The notes beneath the pieces were generated by a model. It had not been told where the DNA came from and made no database searches. It worked only from the letters and a program-made list of their open reading frames with translations. This document shows positions 8,651 to 16,892 of a stretch of 64,000 nucleotides of DNA, one piece after another (positions within the stretch are counted from its first letter, which is position 1; each line of letters begins with the position of its first letter). Position numbers and translations under genes: made by a program. The stretch comes from Duganella aceris (GTDB taxonomy: Bacteria; Pseudomonadota; Gammaproteobacteria; Burkholderiales; Burkholderiaceae_D), in contig NZ_JAADJT010000018.1 of NCBI RefSeq assembly GCF_011090165.1, positions 19,592 to 83,591 on the forward strand, written 5' to 3'.

Positions 8651-8914
8651 CTACTCGTAATGTGACCACATGCGCAGGATGCGGACGATATGTTGTTCCG
8701 GGAATATCTCGTAGACGAGACGGTGATGTATGTTGATCCTGCGCGAGTAAGTGCCCGCCAAATCGCCAACCAGTTTTTCAAATGGCGGCGGGCGTGCGAA
8801 AGGATCGTTCGCCAGAACGTCGAGCAGTGCCTGCGCTTGTTCTTGCAGGCCGGCCGTCGCCAGTTTCTTTGAGTCTTTCTGTGCGTGGCGCGAATATTCC
8901 AGCGTCCAGCTCAC
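8651..8914 (-). CDS. yoeB: YoeB/Txe-family mRNA interferase toxin
   Basis: 87 residues, the normal size. In the family this toxin binds the ribosomal A site and cleaves mRNA there. The catalytic set matches E. coli YoeB: Glu46 in PPFEKL, Arg65 in HHRLVY, and the C-terminal His85-Tyr86 in SHYE. It starts with GTG overlapping the antitoxin stop (GTGA), so translation is coupled and the toxin is kept in step with its antidote. The stop abuts the convergent amidohydrolase gene exactly at 8650/8651, so no terminator lies between. Confidence 0.92.
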   Translation of the reverse strand: MSWTLEYSRHAQKDSKKLATAGLQEQAQALLDVLANDPFARPPPFEKLVGDLAGTYSRRINIHHRLVYEIFPEQHIVRILRMWSHYE

Positions 8915-9153
8915 CAGCTTAATTCCTTGTCGCCGCTGCCTGGCGGCTCGGCACGTGCGGCCTGTATGGACTCACGCATTCCAGGGACGGACAACAAATA
9001 CAAGGTCTCCTGGATCGCAGCCCAATCTTCTGCAGACACAAGAACGGCGTTGTTACGCTTGCCGGTGATGGTGACCGGGATGTGGCTTGCCGCTGTTTCA
9101 TCGATCAGGTTATATAGTTGCGCGCGCGCGTCGCTGGCAGAGATGGTGTCCAT
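8911..9153 (-). CDS. yefM: YefM-family antitoxin
   Basis: 80 residues. The N-terminal Phd/YefM DNA-binding domain is visible (MDTISASDARAQLYNLIDET, then PVTITGKRNNAVLVSAEDWAAIQETLYLL), followed by a flexible acidic tail that in this family wraps the toxin. I set the start at the ATG at 9151-9153, which gives the family's usual length; the long upstream extension overlaps pyrC and is not credible. It represses its own promoter together with YoeB; a matching operator is present at 9181-9198. Confidence 0.9.
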   Translation of the reverse strand: MDTISASDARAQLYNLIDETAASHIPVTITGKRNNAVLVSAEDWAAIQETLYLLSVPGMRESIQAARAEPPGSGDKELSW

Positions 9154-9180
9154 AACGACTCCTTGGGAATAATCATTAAA

Positions 9181-9198
9181 CGTACGCTTTCGCGTACG
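9181..9198. promoter_or_regulatory. Likely YefM-YoeB operator
   Basis: Two CGTACG palindromes (9181-9186 and 9193-9198) lie 12 bp apart centre to centre, 27 bp upstream of yefM. As I recall, E. coli YefM binds paired palindromes with a TGTACA core at the same spacing, so both the core and the geometry fit. The site lies between the divergent yefM and pyrC genes and could also affect pyrC. Confidence 0.65.
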
Positions 9199-9262
9199 AG
9201 CTGTCAAGCGAGCGGCGCAAACGGGTAAAATGCCGGTATTCGACCTTTGAGAGCCCGCCGCC

Positions 9263-10315
9263 ATGTCCGACATCGAACCAACTCCCGACAGCATCACCAT
9301 CGCCCGCCCCGACGACTGGCACCTGCACCTGCGCGACGGCGCGACGCTGGCCAGCGTGCTTCCGCACAGCGCGCGCCAGTTCGCCCGCGCCATCGTGATG
9401 CCGAATCTGAAGCCGCCGGTCACCACCACCGCCGCCGCCGTCGCCTACCGCGACCGCATCATGGCCGCGCTGCCGGCTGGCATGCAGTTCGAGCCGCTGA
9501 TGACGCTCTACCTGACCAACAACACGCCGCCGGACGAGATCCTGCGCGCTCAGGAAAGCGGCATCGTGCACGCGGTCAAGCTGTACCCGGCCGGCGCCAC
9601 CACCAACTCGGACGCCGGCGTCACCGACCTGTCCAACTGCTACAAGACGCTGGAGATGATGCAGGAAGTCGGCATGCCTTTCCTGGTTCACGGCGAAGTC
9701 ACCGACCAGGACATCGATCTGTTCGACCGCGAAGCCGTCTTCATCGAGCGCGTGATGCGCCCGCTGCGCCGCGACTTCCCGGCGCTGAACATCGTCTTCG
9801 AACACATCACCACCAAGGACGCCGCGCAGTACGTGGCGGAAGCCGAAGGCCCGATCGCCGCGACCATCACCGCGCATCACCTGCTCTACAACCGCAACGA
9901 CATCTTCAAGGGCGGCATCCGTCCGCACTACTACTGCCTGCCGGTGCTGAAGCGCGAAGAACACCGCCTGGCGCTGGTCACCGCCGCCACCAGCGGCGAC
10001 GAGCGCTTCTTCCTCGGCACCGACTCCGCGCCGCACGCGCAGGGCGCCAAGGAAACCGCCTGCGGCTGCGCCGGTTGCTATACCGCGCTGCACGCGATGG
10101 AGCTGTACGCCGAAGCCTTCGAACGCGCCGGCGCGCTGGACAAGCTGGAAGCCTTCGCCAGCTTCAACGGCCCGGCCTTCTACAACCTGCCGCGCAACGA
10201 GGGCACCATCACCCTCAAGCGCGAGCAATGGACGCTGCCGGCGACCCTGCCGCTCGCTGACCAGCAGGTGGTGCCGCTCAACGCCGGCGAAACCATCAAC
10301 TGGAAAATGGTATAA
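9263..10315 (+). CDS. pyrC: Dihydroorotase
   Basis: Makes dihydroorotate from carbamoyl aspartate, third step of pyrimidine synthesis, in the cytoplasm. At 350 residues it is the E. coli-type class II enzyme. Metal ligands His20 and His22 sit in DDWHLHLRDG, the lysine that becomes carboxylated is Lys106 in HAVKLYPAGATTNSD, and later ligands are in FLVHGEV, VFEHITT and LGTDSAPHA (catalytic Asp). The ending KETACGCAGCYTA is also typical. The next gene begins three bases after its stop and is probably co-transcribed. Confidence 0.96.
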   Translation: MSDIEPTPDSITIARPDDWHLHLRDGATLASVLPHSARQFARAIVMPNLKPPVTTTAAAVAYRDRIMAALPAGMQFEPLMTLYLTNNTPPDEILRAQESGIVHAVKLYPAGATTNSDAGVTDLSNCYKTLEMMQEVGMPFLVHGEVTDQDIDLFDREAVFIERVMRPLRRDFPALNIVFEHITTKDAAQYVAEAEGPIAATITAHHLLYNRNDIFKGGIRPHYYCLPVLKREEHRLALVTAATSGDERFFLGTDSAPHAQGAKETACGCAGCYTALHAMELYAEAFERAGALDKLEAFASFNGPAFYNLPRNEGTITLKREQWTLPATLPLADQQVVPLNAGETINWKMV

Positions 10316-10318
10316 GCA

Positions 10319-11116
10319 GTGCTGCAAACGATAGACTGGTCGCGCCCGTGGTACGAGTCCGTGCGGACCGCGGCGGACCGGCTGTCGGCGGATGCGCACT
10401 TCCGCGATGAGTTCAGCAGGCAGGCCGCCGCGCTCGGCCTGCGCAATCACCAAGACCTGCCGCTGTCCTTCGTGCCACAGGAGGCGCTGCCCGAGGGCAC
10501 GGCCTATGAAGCCTTCATCGGCGCCACGGGTGGCGTACCCACCCGCGACAATCTGCACGACTTCTTCAACGGCCTGGTATGGCTCAGCTTCCCGCGCATC
10601 AAGGTGCAGCTGAACGCCTTGCAGGCGGCGCAGATCGCGCTCGACGGCGTCGGCAAATCGCGCGGCCCCGCGCGTGACGGCGCCACCATCTTCGACGAGA
10701 ACGCGGCGCTGCTGGTGGTGCGCGACTGCGCCGCCGGCCACGCGCTGACCGGGGCGCTGCGCGATCATCAATGGCATCAAGCCTTCATCGGCATGCGCGC
10801 CAGCTTCGGTCCCGATGCGCAGGTCTGGCTGTTCGGCCACGCGCTGATGGAAAAACTGGTCGCGCCGCGCAAGGCGATCACCGCGCACACCCGCGTGGTG
10901 GTGGCCGGCGACGACTTCTTCGCGATGGACCACGACGCGCGCCGCGCCTGGCTGGACGAGCAAGTCGCCGGCGAGCTGGCCGCGCAAGGCCTGAGCACCG
11001 CCGACTTCACGCCGATGCAGGTGCTGGGTGTGCCGGGCTGGTGGCCGGAGCAGGACGACGATTTCTATCTCGACGCAACGGTGTTCCGCCCCAAGCGCAC
11101 CGCCGCAGTAAAATAG
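10319..11116 (+). CDS. DUF3025-family protein
   Basis: 265 residues, cytoplasmic (no signal or membrane segment). It matches the DUF3025 pattern: an N-terminal IDWSRPWYESV, TRDNLHDFFNGLVWLSFPRIKVQLNALQ in the centre, then ENAALLV and GHALMEKLVAPRKAITAH. No function is established for the family to my knowledge. It starts with GTG only three bases after pyrC stops; the pairing with pyrC hints at a link to nucleotide metabolism but proves nothing. Confidence 0.8.
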   Translation: MLQTIDWSRPWYESVRTAADRLSADAHFRDEFSRQAAALGLRNHQDLPLSFVPQEALPEGTAYEAFIGATGGVPTRDNLHDFFNGLVWLSFPRIKVQLNALQAAQIALDGVGKSRGPARDGATIFDENAALLVVRDCAAGHALTGALRDHQWHQAFIGMRASFGPDAQVWLFGHALMEKLVAPRKAITAHTRVVVAGDDFFAMDHDARRAWLDEQVAGELAAQGLSTADFTPMQVLGVPGWWPEQDDDFYLDATVFRPKRTAAVK

Positions 11117-11166
11117 CCACTTCGACTTCAACCAATTCGCCGCCGACGCGGCAGAAAGAGCATGCC

Positions 11167-12162
11167 ATGACGCAGGTAATTCGCTGGGGTATTCTGGGCA
11201 CCGGCAAGATCGCCAAGGCCTTCGCCGAGGCATTGCGCGACACGCCCGATGCAAAACTGGCCGCTGTTGCTTCGCGCACTGTAGATAGCGCTACCAAGTT
11301 CGGCCAGGAGTACGGCGCCGAGCGTTTCCACGGCAGCTACCAGGCGCTGGCCGACGATCCTGAAGTGGATGTGATCTATATCGGCACGCCGCACCCGATG
11401 CACCACGAGAACGCGCTGATGTGCCTCAACGGCGGCAAGGCGGTGCTGGTGGAGAAGTCGTTTACCATGAACCGCCGCCAGGCCGAGGACATCATCAACC
11501 TGGCGCGCGCGAAGAAGCTGTTCGTCATGGAGGCGATGTGGACCCGCTTCATGCCGGCCGTGGTCGAAGCCAAGCGCATCGTCGACAGCGGCGAGATCGG
11601 CGTGCCGGCCAACGTCACCGCCGATTTCGGCTTCACGTCGGACGCCGGTCCCGAGCACCGTTTGTTCGCGCCGGAGCTGGGCGGCGGCGCGCTGCTGGAC
11701 CTGGGCATTTATCCGTTGTCGATGTCGTCGTTCTTCCTCGGCCCGGTGACGGCGGTGAAGGCGCAGGCCGAGATGGCGCCGACCGGCGTCGACATGCAGA
11801 CCGCGTTCACGCTGTCACATGAGGGCGGCGGCGTATCGTCGTGCGCCTGCAGCCTGCGTTCGCGCACGCCGACCGAGCTGACGATTTCCGGCACCAAGGG
11901 CTTCGTGCGCCTGCACGACCGCTTCCACAACACCGAGACCATCACCGTCACGGTGGTGAACGGCGCCGCGCGCGACGAGCGCACGCTGAACCTGCCGCGC
12001 AGCGGCAACGGCTACACGCATGAGGCGCAGGAAGTCGGCCGCTGCATCCGCGCCGGCCTGATCGAAAGCCCGGTGATGCCGCACGAGGAGACGCTGTCCA
12101 TCATGGGCACGCTGGATGAGATCCGCTCGCAGATCGGCCTGCGCTACAGCGCCGACGAGTAA
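11167..12162 (+). CDS. Gfo/Idh/MocA-family NAD(P)-dependent oxidoreductase
   Basis: 331 residues. The Rossmann nucleotide-binding motif is WGILGTGKIAKAF near residues 7-19; VIYIGTPHPMHHENALMCL and the catalytic-region EKSF (the Lys of EKP in relatives) follow. The C-terminal alpha/beta domain carries LGGGALLDLGIYPLSM. The sequence resembles dihydrodiol dehydrogenase/D-xylose 1-dehydrogenase members of the superfamily, which oxidise cyclic polyols or sugars. The actual substrate is unknown. It sits 50 nt after the DUF3025 gene, same strand. Confidence 0.85.
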   Translation: MTQVIRWGILGTGKIAKAFAEALRDTPDAKLAAVASRTVDSATKFGQEYGAERFHGSYQALADDPEVDVIYIGTPHPMHHENALMCLNGGKAVLVEKSFTMNRRQAEDIINLARAKKLFVMEAMWTRFMPAVVEAKRIVDSGEIGVPANVTADFGFTSDAGPEHRLFAPELGGGALLDLGIYPLSMSSFFLGPVTAVKAQAEMAPTGVDMQTAFTLSHEGGGVSSCACSLRSRTPTELTISGTKGFVRLHDRFHNTETITVTVVNGAARDERTLNLPRSGNGYTHEAQEVGRCIRAGLIESPVMPHEETLSIMGTLDEIRSQIGLRYSADE

Positions 12163-12231
12163 TCCGCCAAGCGCGGGTGGCCGGAACTGGGTAAAATCGT
12201 CGGATAATATTTTAACAACCGGGGATACAGC

Positions 12232-13449
12232 ATGTTCGTCGCCAACCGCGCGCCTTCTTTGAAAACCGTGTTGCTCGCCACCGGCGTCGTCCTGACGCTG
12301 GCGATGGGCGTGCGCCACGGCTTCGGCTTCTGGATGCAGCCCATCTCCAGCGCCAACGGCTGGACGCGCGAAACCTACTCGCTGGCGCAGGCGATGCAGA
12401 ATCTATTGTGGGGCGCGGTCGGCCCGTTCGCCGGCATGGCGGCGGACCGCTACGGCACCATGCGCGTGGTGCTGGTCGGCGCGGTCAGCTACGCGATCGG
12501 GCTGGTGTGGATGGCGACGATGACCAATCCGACGCTGTTCGTGATCGGCTCCGGGATCTTCATCGGCATCGGCCTGGCGTGCACCGCGTTCGGCGCGGTC
12601 AGCGGCATCATCGGCCGCGTCGCGCCGGCCGAGAAGCGGTCGTGGGCGTTCGGCATCTCCGGCGCCGCCAGCTCGTTCGGCCAGTTCATGATGATGCCGG
12701 TCGAGCAGCAGCTGATCTCGGCGGTCGGCTGGCAGCACGCCTTCTTCCTGCTGGGCGGCTTGATCGTGCTGTTGATGGTGCCGATGTCATTCTACCTGCG
12801 CGAGCCGGCGGTCGAGCATGGGCATGGTCCGCAGCAGAGCATCCGCGAGGCGGCCGGCGAGGCGCTGGGCAACCGGTCCTTCCTGCTGCTGGTGGCCGGC
12901 TATTTCGTCTGCGGCTTCCAGGTGGTGTTCATCGGCGTGCACCTGCCGGCCTACCTCAAGGACAAGGGCATCGCCAATCCGGGCGTCGCGGTGATGGCGC
13001 TGGCGCTGATCGGATTGTTCAATATCTTCGGCTCGTACTATGCGGGCAAGCTGGGTGGGCGCCTGCCCAAGCGTTACTTGCTGTCGTCGATCTACATCTC
13101 GCGCGCGGTGGTTATCAGCCTGTTCCTGCTGGCGCCGTTGACGCCGTTCTCGGTCTATGTGTTCGCGGCGGCGATGGGGGTGTTGTGGTTGTCGACGGTG
13201 CCGCTGACGAATGGGATCATCGCTGGCGTGTTCGGCGTCAAGCACATGTCGATGCTGGCGGGGATCGTGTTCTTTTCGCACCAGCTGGGCAGCTTCCTCG
13301 GCGTGTGGCTGGGCGGGTATCTGTATGCGAAGCAGGGTAGCTACGACATCGTCTGGGGCATCGCGATCGCGCTGGGCGTGATGGCGGCGCTGGTGAACCT
13401 GCCGATCAACGAACGCGCGCTGGTGCGCGGCGAGTTGAAGGCGGCGTGA
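12232..13449 (+). CDS. MFS transporter, monocarboxylate/oxalate-formate antiporter type
   Basis: 405 residues with about 12 membrane helices. Features of the monocarboxylate/OFA branch of the major facilitator superfamily are the N-terminal TLAMGVRHGFGFWMQPIS, the loop 2-3 motif GMAADRYGTMRVVLVG and the repeat in the second half. Substrate unknown. An AT-rich stretch (12200-12225) ahead may hold its promoter. The stop overlaps the start of a 39-residue membrane protein (TGATG), so the two are likely made together. Confidence 0.82.
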   Translation: MFVANRAPSLKTVLLATGVVLTLAMGVRHGFGFWMQPISSANGWTRETYSLAQAMQNLLWGAVGPFAGMAADRYGTMRVVLVGAVSYAIGLVWMATMTNPTLFVIGSGIFIGIGLACTAFGAVSGIIGRVAPAEKRSWAFGISGAASSFGQFMMMPVEQQLISAVGWQHAFFLLGGLIVLLMVPMSFYLREPAVEHGHGPQQSIREAAGEALGNRSFLLLVAGYFVCGFQVVFIGVHLPAYLKDKGIANPGVAVMALALIGLFNIFGSYYAGKLGGRLPKRYLLSSIYISRAVVISLFLLAPLTPFSVYVFAAAMGVLWLSTVPLTNGIIAGVFGVKHMSMLAGIVFFSHQLGSFLGVWLGGYLYAKQGSYDIVWGIAIALGVMAALVNLPINERALVRGELKAA

Positions 13450-13568
13450 TGATGAAGACCTGGCTGCTGCGAGCCGCCGGCGCCGTGGTGCTGGCGCTGG
13501 TGTTCGCGGCGTATCTGCGGCCGGACTTCCTGGTCGATCTGGCCAACCGCTTCTATATGTGTTTCTAG
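13449..13568 (+). CDS. Very small membrane protein coupled to an MFS transporter (39 aa)
   Basis: Starts ATGATGAAGACC, overlapping the MFS stop. The product has a single hydrophobic helix (about residues 5-22) followed by a polar tail (LRPDFLVDLANRFYMCF). Tight coupling and a sensible amphipathic design argue it is real, perhaps a partner of the transporter. No family recognised. A second ATG directly follows the first. Confidence 0.5.
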   Translation: MMKTWLLRAAGAVVLALVFAAYLRPDFLVDLANRFYMCF

Positions 13569-13573
13569 CACCC

Positions 13574-13667
13574 CGTCATTCCCGCGAAAGCGGGAATCCA
13601 TGCTGAGTATGCGTGGGCATGCGGCTGTGGCTATGTTCTATGGATTCCCGCCTGCGCGGGAATGACG
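13574..13667. repeat. Inverted pair of GTCATTCCCGCG-type intergenic palindromes
   Basis: A 27-bp unit (CGTCATTCCCGCG, AA, then its approximate complement and TCCA) at 13574-13600 is repeated in inverted orientation at 13641-13667 with one or two changes. Each unit is itself a hairpin. Such units are common REP-like repeats in proteobacterial intergenic DNA. The pair lies between the convergent MFS/small-protein and recG genes and could act as a two-way transcription stop. Confidence 0.8.
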
Positions 13668-13670
13668 GTT

Positions 13671-15758
13671 TTAGACTTTGAGGAATTCTTCTCTTCCGCC
13701 GAGCCAGCGGGCGAGGTGGGCTTCGACGGTGGCGGCTTTTTCCGGGCTGTCGGCGTGCAGCAGGTCGTGGGCGACGTCGCGCGCCTGGTCGACCAGCCAG
13801 CCGTCCGTTTCCAGATCGGCGAAGCGCAACATCGCCTGGCCCGATTGGCGCGCGCCGAGGAATTCGCCGGGGCCGCGTATCTCCAGGTCGCGGCGAGCGA
13901 TTTCGAAACCGTCGGTGGTTTCGCGCATCGTCATCAGGCGCTGCTTGGCGACGCCGCCCAACGGGCTTTGATACAGCAGCAGGCACACGCTGGCCGCCGA
14001 GCCCCGGCCCACACGGCCGCGCAGCTGGTGCAGCTGCGATAAACCGAAACGCTCCGCGTGCTCGATCACCATCAGCGATGCATTCGGCACGTCGACGCCG
14101 ACCTCGATCACCGTGGTGGCAACCAGCACCTGCATCTCGTTGGCGCTGAAGGCATCCATCACCGCTTGCTTTTCCGCCGGCTTGAGGCGGCCGTGCACCA
14201 GGCCGACGTTCAGGTCGGGCAGGGCTTCGGCCAGCAGCGCGTGGGTGTCGGTCGCGGTTTGCAGTTGCAGCGCTTCCGATTCTTCGATCAACGGGCAGAC
14301 CCAGTAAATCTGCTTGCCTTCCAGCGCGGCCGCGTGCACGCGTTCGATCACTTCGTCGCGCCGGTTCTGGTCGATGGCGCGCGTGACGATCGGTGTGCGG
14401 CCTGGCGGCAGCTCGTCGATCACCGATACTTCCAGATCGGCGTAGTAGGTCATCGCCAGCGTGCGCGGGATCGGCGTGGCCGACATCATTAACTGGTGCG
14501 GCGTCGCGCCTTCATTGCCCTTGTTGCGCAAGGTGAGGCGCTGGCCGACACCGAAGCGGTGCTGCTCGTCGACGATCACCAGCCCCAGGTTGGCGAAGAT
14601 CACCGCTTCCTGAATCAGCGCGTGGGTGCCGATCACCAGCCGCGCTTCGCCAGACTCGATCATCGCGTAGGCGGCCAGCTTGTCCTTTTTCTTCAAGCTG
14701 CCGGTCAGCCACGCGACCTTGACGCCCAAGGGCTCCATCCACGCGGCGATCTTGCGGAAGTGCTGGTCGGCGAGGATTTCGGTCGGCGCCATCAGCGCGG
14801 CCTGGAAGCCGCTGTCGATCGCTTGCGCGGCCGCCAGCGCCGACACCACGGTCTTGCCGCTGCCGACGTCGCCCTGCAACAGCCGCTGCATCGGATACGG
14901 GTGGCGCAGGTCGGCGCGGATTTCGTTGAGCACGCGCTGCTGCGCGCCGGTCAGCTTGAACGGCAGCGCGGCCTGGAACTGCTCCGACAGCGCGCCCACC
15001 ACCTTCAGCGCCGCCGCGCCCTTGGAGCGCCGCGCACGCTGCGCGCGCTTCAGCGACAGCTGCTGCGCCAGCAGCTCGTCGAACTTCACGCGCGTCCACG
15101 CCGGATGCGAGCGGTCGGCCAGCGCGTGTTCGTCGACCTGTTGCGGCGGGTAGTGCAGCAGCCGCACCGCCGGTTCGAAGTCGGACAGCTGCATGGACTC
15201 GCGCAGCTCGGCCGGCAAGGTGTCGGTCCAGTCGACCCGCTTCATGGCGTCGCCGATGGCGCGTCGCAGTATCGGCTGCGACAGGCCTTCGCCGGCCGGA
15301 TACACCGGCGTCAATGAAGTCGGCAACGGCGCGCCTTCGTTGACCACCTTGTAGGCCGGGTGCACCATCTCGGCGCCGAAGAAGCCGTGTTTCAGTTCGC
15401 CGCGCGCGCGCACCCGCGTGCCTTCGGCCAACTGTTTGACCTGGCTGCCGTAGAAGTTCATGAAGCGCAGCTGCAAGTCGCCGGTCCCGTCGGCGATGTG
15501 CACCAGCAATTGCTTGCGTGGCTTGTAGCTGATCTCGTTCTTGATCACCACGCCCTCGACCTGCGAGGTGTCGCCGCCGTGCAGGCGCGCTTCCTCGATG
15601 GTGATGACTTGCGTCTCATCCTCGTAGCGCATCGGCAGGTGCAACACCAGGTCCATGTCCGTGTGCAGCCCGAGCTTGGCCAGCTTGGCTTCGGGACTGA
15701 CGGTCTTTTTGACGGTTTTCGGCGGGGAAACGGGCATATTGGAGCGTTTTTCGAGCAC
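13671..15758 (-). CDS. recG: ATP-dependent DNA helicase RecG
   Basis: Branch-migrating helicase for stalled forks and Holliday junctions, 695 residues. The N-terminal OB-fold wedge domain (residues about 60-160) is followed by Walker A GDVGSGKT near residue 300, LMAPTEILADQH, the DEQH box in IVDEQHRFGVGQR, the MSATPIPRTLA motif and the RecG-typical GRVGRG and REITDGFEIA-like C-terminal motifs (here RETTDGFEIARRDLEIRGPGE). The start may be GTG at 15758 or ATG at 15737; neither has a clear ribosome site, and both give an accepted length. It faces away from queA. Confidence 0.96.
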   Translation of the reverse strand: MLEKRSNMPVSPPKTVKKTVSPEAKLAKLGLHTDMDLVLHLPMRYEDETQVITIEEARLHGGDTSQVEGVVIKNEISYKPRKQLLVHIADGTGDLQLRFMNFYGSQVKQLAEGTRVRARGELKHGFFGAEMVHPAYKVVNEGAPLPTSLTPVYPAGEGLSQPILRRAIGDAMKRVDWTDTLPAELRESMQLSDFEPAVRLLHYPPQQVDEHALADRSHPAWTRVKFDELLAQQLSLKRAQRARRSKGAAALKVVGALSEQFQAALPFKLTGAQQRVLNEIRADLRHPYPMQRLLQGDVGSGKTVVSALAAAQAIDSGFQAALMAPTEILADQHFRKIAAWMEPLGVKVAWLTGSLKKKDKLAAYAMIESGEARLVIGTHALIQEAVIFANLGLVIVDEQHRFGVGQRLTLRNKGNEGATPHQLMMSATPIPRTLAMTYYADLEVSVIDELPPGRTPIVTRAIDQNRRDEVIERVHAAALEGKQIYWVCPLIEESEALQLQTATDTHALLAEALPDLNVGLVHGRLKPAEKQAVMDAFSANEMQVLVATTVIEVGVDVPNASLMVIEHAERFGLSQLHQLRGRVGRGSAASVCLLLYQSPLGGVAKQRLMTMRETTDGFEIARRDLEIRGPGEFLGARQSGQAMLRFADLETDGWLVDQARDVAHDLLHADSPEKAATVEAHLARWLGGREEFLKV

Positions 15759-15864
15759 TAGCGTAAAATAGAGGGTTGGCCGCGATTAAACGACGGCAAC
15801 AACGCCGGTATTGTAAGGCTTTAGGCCCTCAACTGGGTTTTTAAACAGTATTTAGAAGTTAGCC

Positions 15865-16890
15865 ATGTATTCGCTCTCCGATTTTGATTTTAACTTGCCG
15901 CAGGAACGTATTGCGCAATTCCCGCTGCCGGACCGCAGCGCCTCCCGCCTCCTGCACCTGGACGGCGCGACCATCATCGACCGCCAGTTCGCCGACATCG
16001 TCGGCCTGCTGCAGGCCGGCGATCTGCTGGTGATGAACGACACCCGCGTACTGAAGGCGCGCTTCTTCGGCGTCAAGGACAGCGGCGGAAAGGTCGAGGC
16101 GCTGGTCGAGCGCGTGCTGGACAGCCGCACCGTGCTGGCCCAGGTGCGCGCCTCCAAGTCGCCGGGACCGGGCGTGAAGATCCGCCTGGCCGATGCCTTC
16201 GACGTCACCGTCGGCGAGCGCGCCGGCGAGTTCTTCACGCTGCACTTCGATGCCGACGTCTTCGATCTGATCGAGGCGCACGGCCGGCTGCCGCTGCCGC
16301 CCTACATCGAGCACGATGCCGATTCGTTCGACGAGACGCGCTATCAGACGGTGTTCAACAAGGTGCCCGGCGCGGTGGCCGCGCCGACCGCCGGCCTGCA
16401 TTTCGACGAGAAGCTGCTGGCGGAGCTGAAGGCCAAGGGCGTCAACTTCGCCTATGTGACGCTGCACGTCGGCGCCGGCACCTTCCAGCCGGTGCGCAAC
16501 GAGGTGCTGGCCGAGCACAAGATGCACACCGAGTGGTACACCATGCCGCAGGAAACCGTGGACGCCGTGCGCGGGACCCGCGCCGCCGGCCGCGATGTGG
16601 TGGCGGTCGGCACCACCAGCCTGCGCGCGCTGGAGTCGGCGTCGCAGAGCGGGCAGCTGGAGGCGGGCAGCGCCGATACCGCACTGTTCATCACGCCCGG
16701 CTACCGGTTCAAGACGGTGACCCGGCTGATCACCAATTTCCACCTGCCGAAGTCGACGCTGCTGATGCTGGTGTCGGCGTTCGCCGGTTTTGTAGAGATC
16801 CGCAAGGCCTACGCCCATGCGATCGCCAATGAATACCGCTTCTTCAGCTATGGCGACGCCATGTTGCTGACGACGCAAAACAAGGAATAA
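15865..16890 (+). CDS. queA: S-adenosylmethionine:tRNA ribosyltransferase-isomerase
   Basis: Adds the ribosyl moiety of SAM to preQ1 in tRNA to give epoxyqueuosine. 341 residues, full length. Hallmarks are the N-terminal FDLPQERIAQFP-like start (here FDFNLPQERIAQFPL), GDLLVMNDTRVLKARF, PGAVAAPTAGLHFDE, THHVGAGTF-like TLHVGAGTFQPV and TNFHLPKSTLLMLVSAF. It is first in the conserved queA-tgt-yajC-secD-secF cluster and is separated from tgt by 2 nt. Confidence 0.97.
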   Translation: MYSLSDFDFNLPQERIAQFPLPDRSASRLLHLDGATIIDRQFADIVGLLQAGDLLVMNDTRVLKARFFGVKDSGGKVEALVERVLDSRTVLAQVRASKSPGPGVKIRLADAFDVTVGERAGEFFTLHFDADVFDLIEAHGRLPLPPYIEHDADSFDETRYQTVFNKVPGAVAAPTAGLHFDEKLLAELKAKGVNFAYVTLHVGAGTFQPVRNEVLAEHKMHTEWYTMPQETVDAVRGTRAAGRDVVAVGTTSLRALESASQSGQLEAGSADTALFITPGYRFKTVTRLITNFHLPKSTLLMLVSAFAGFVEIRKAYAHAIANEYRFFSYGDAMLLTTQNKE

Positions 16891-16892
16891 GC

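Noticed and set aside
15759..15864. preQ1 riboswitch ahead of queA
   Set aside because: No pseudoknot-forming preQ1 aptamer pattern seen; only a weak hairpin-like AGGCCCTCAACTGGGTTTTT stretch.
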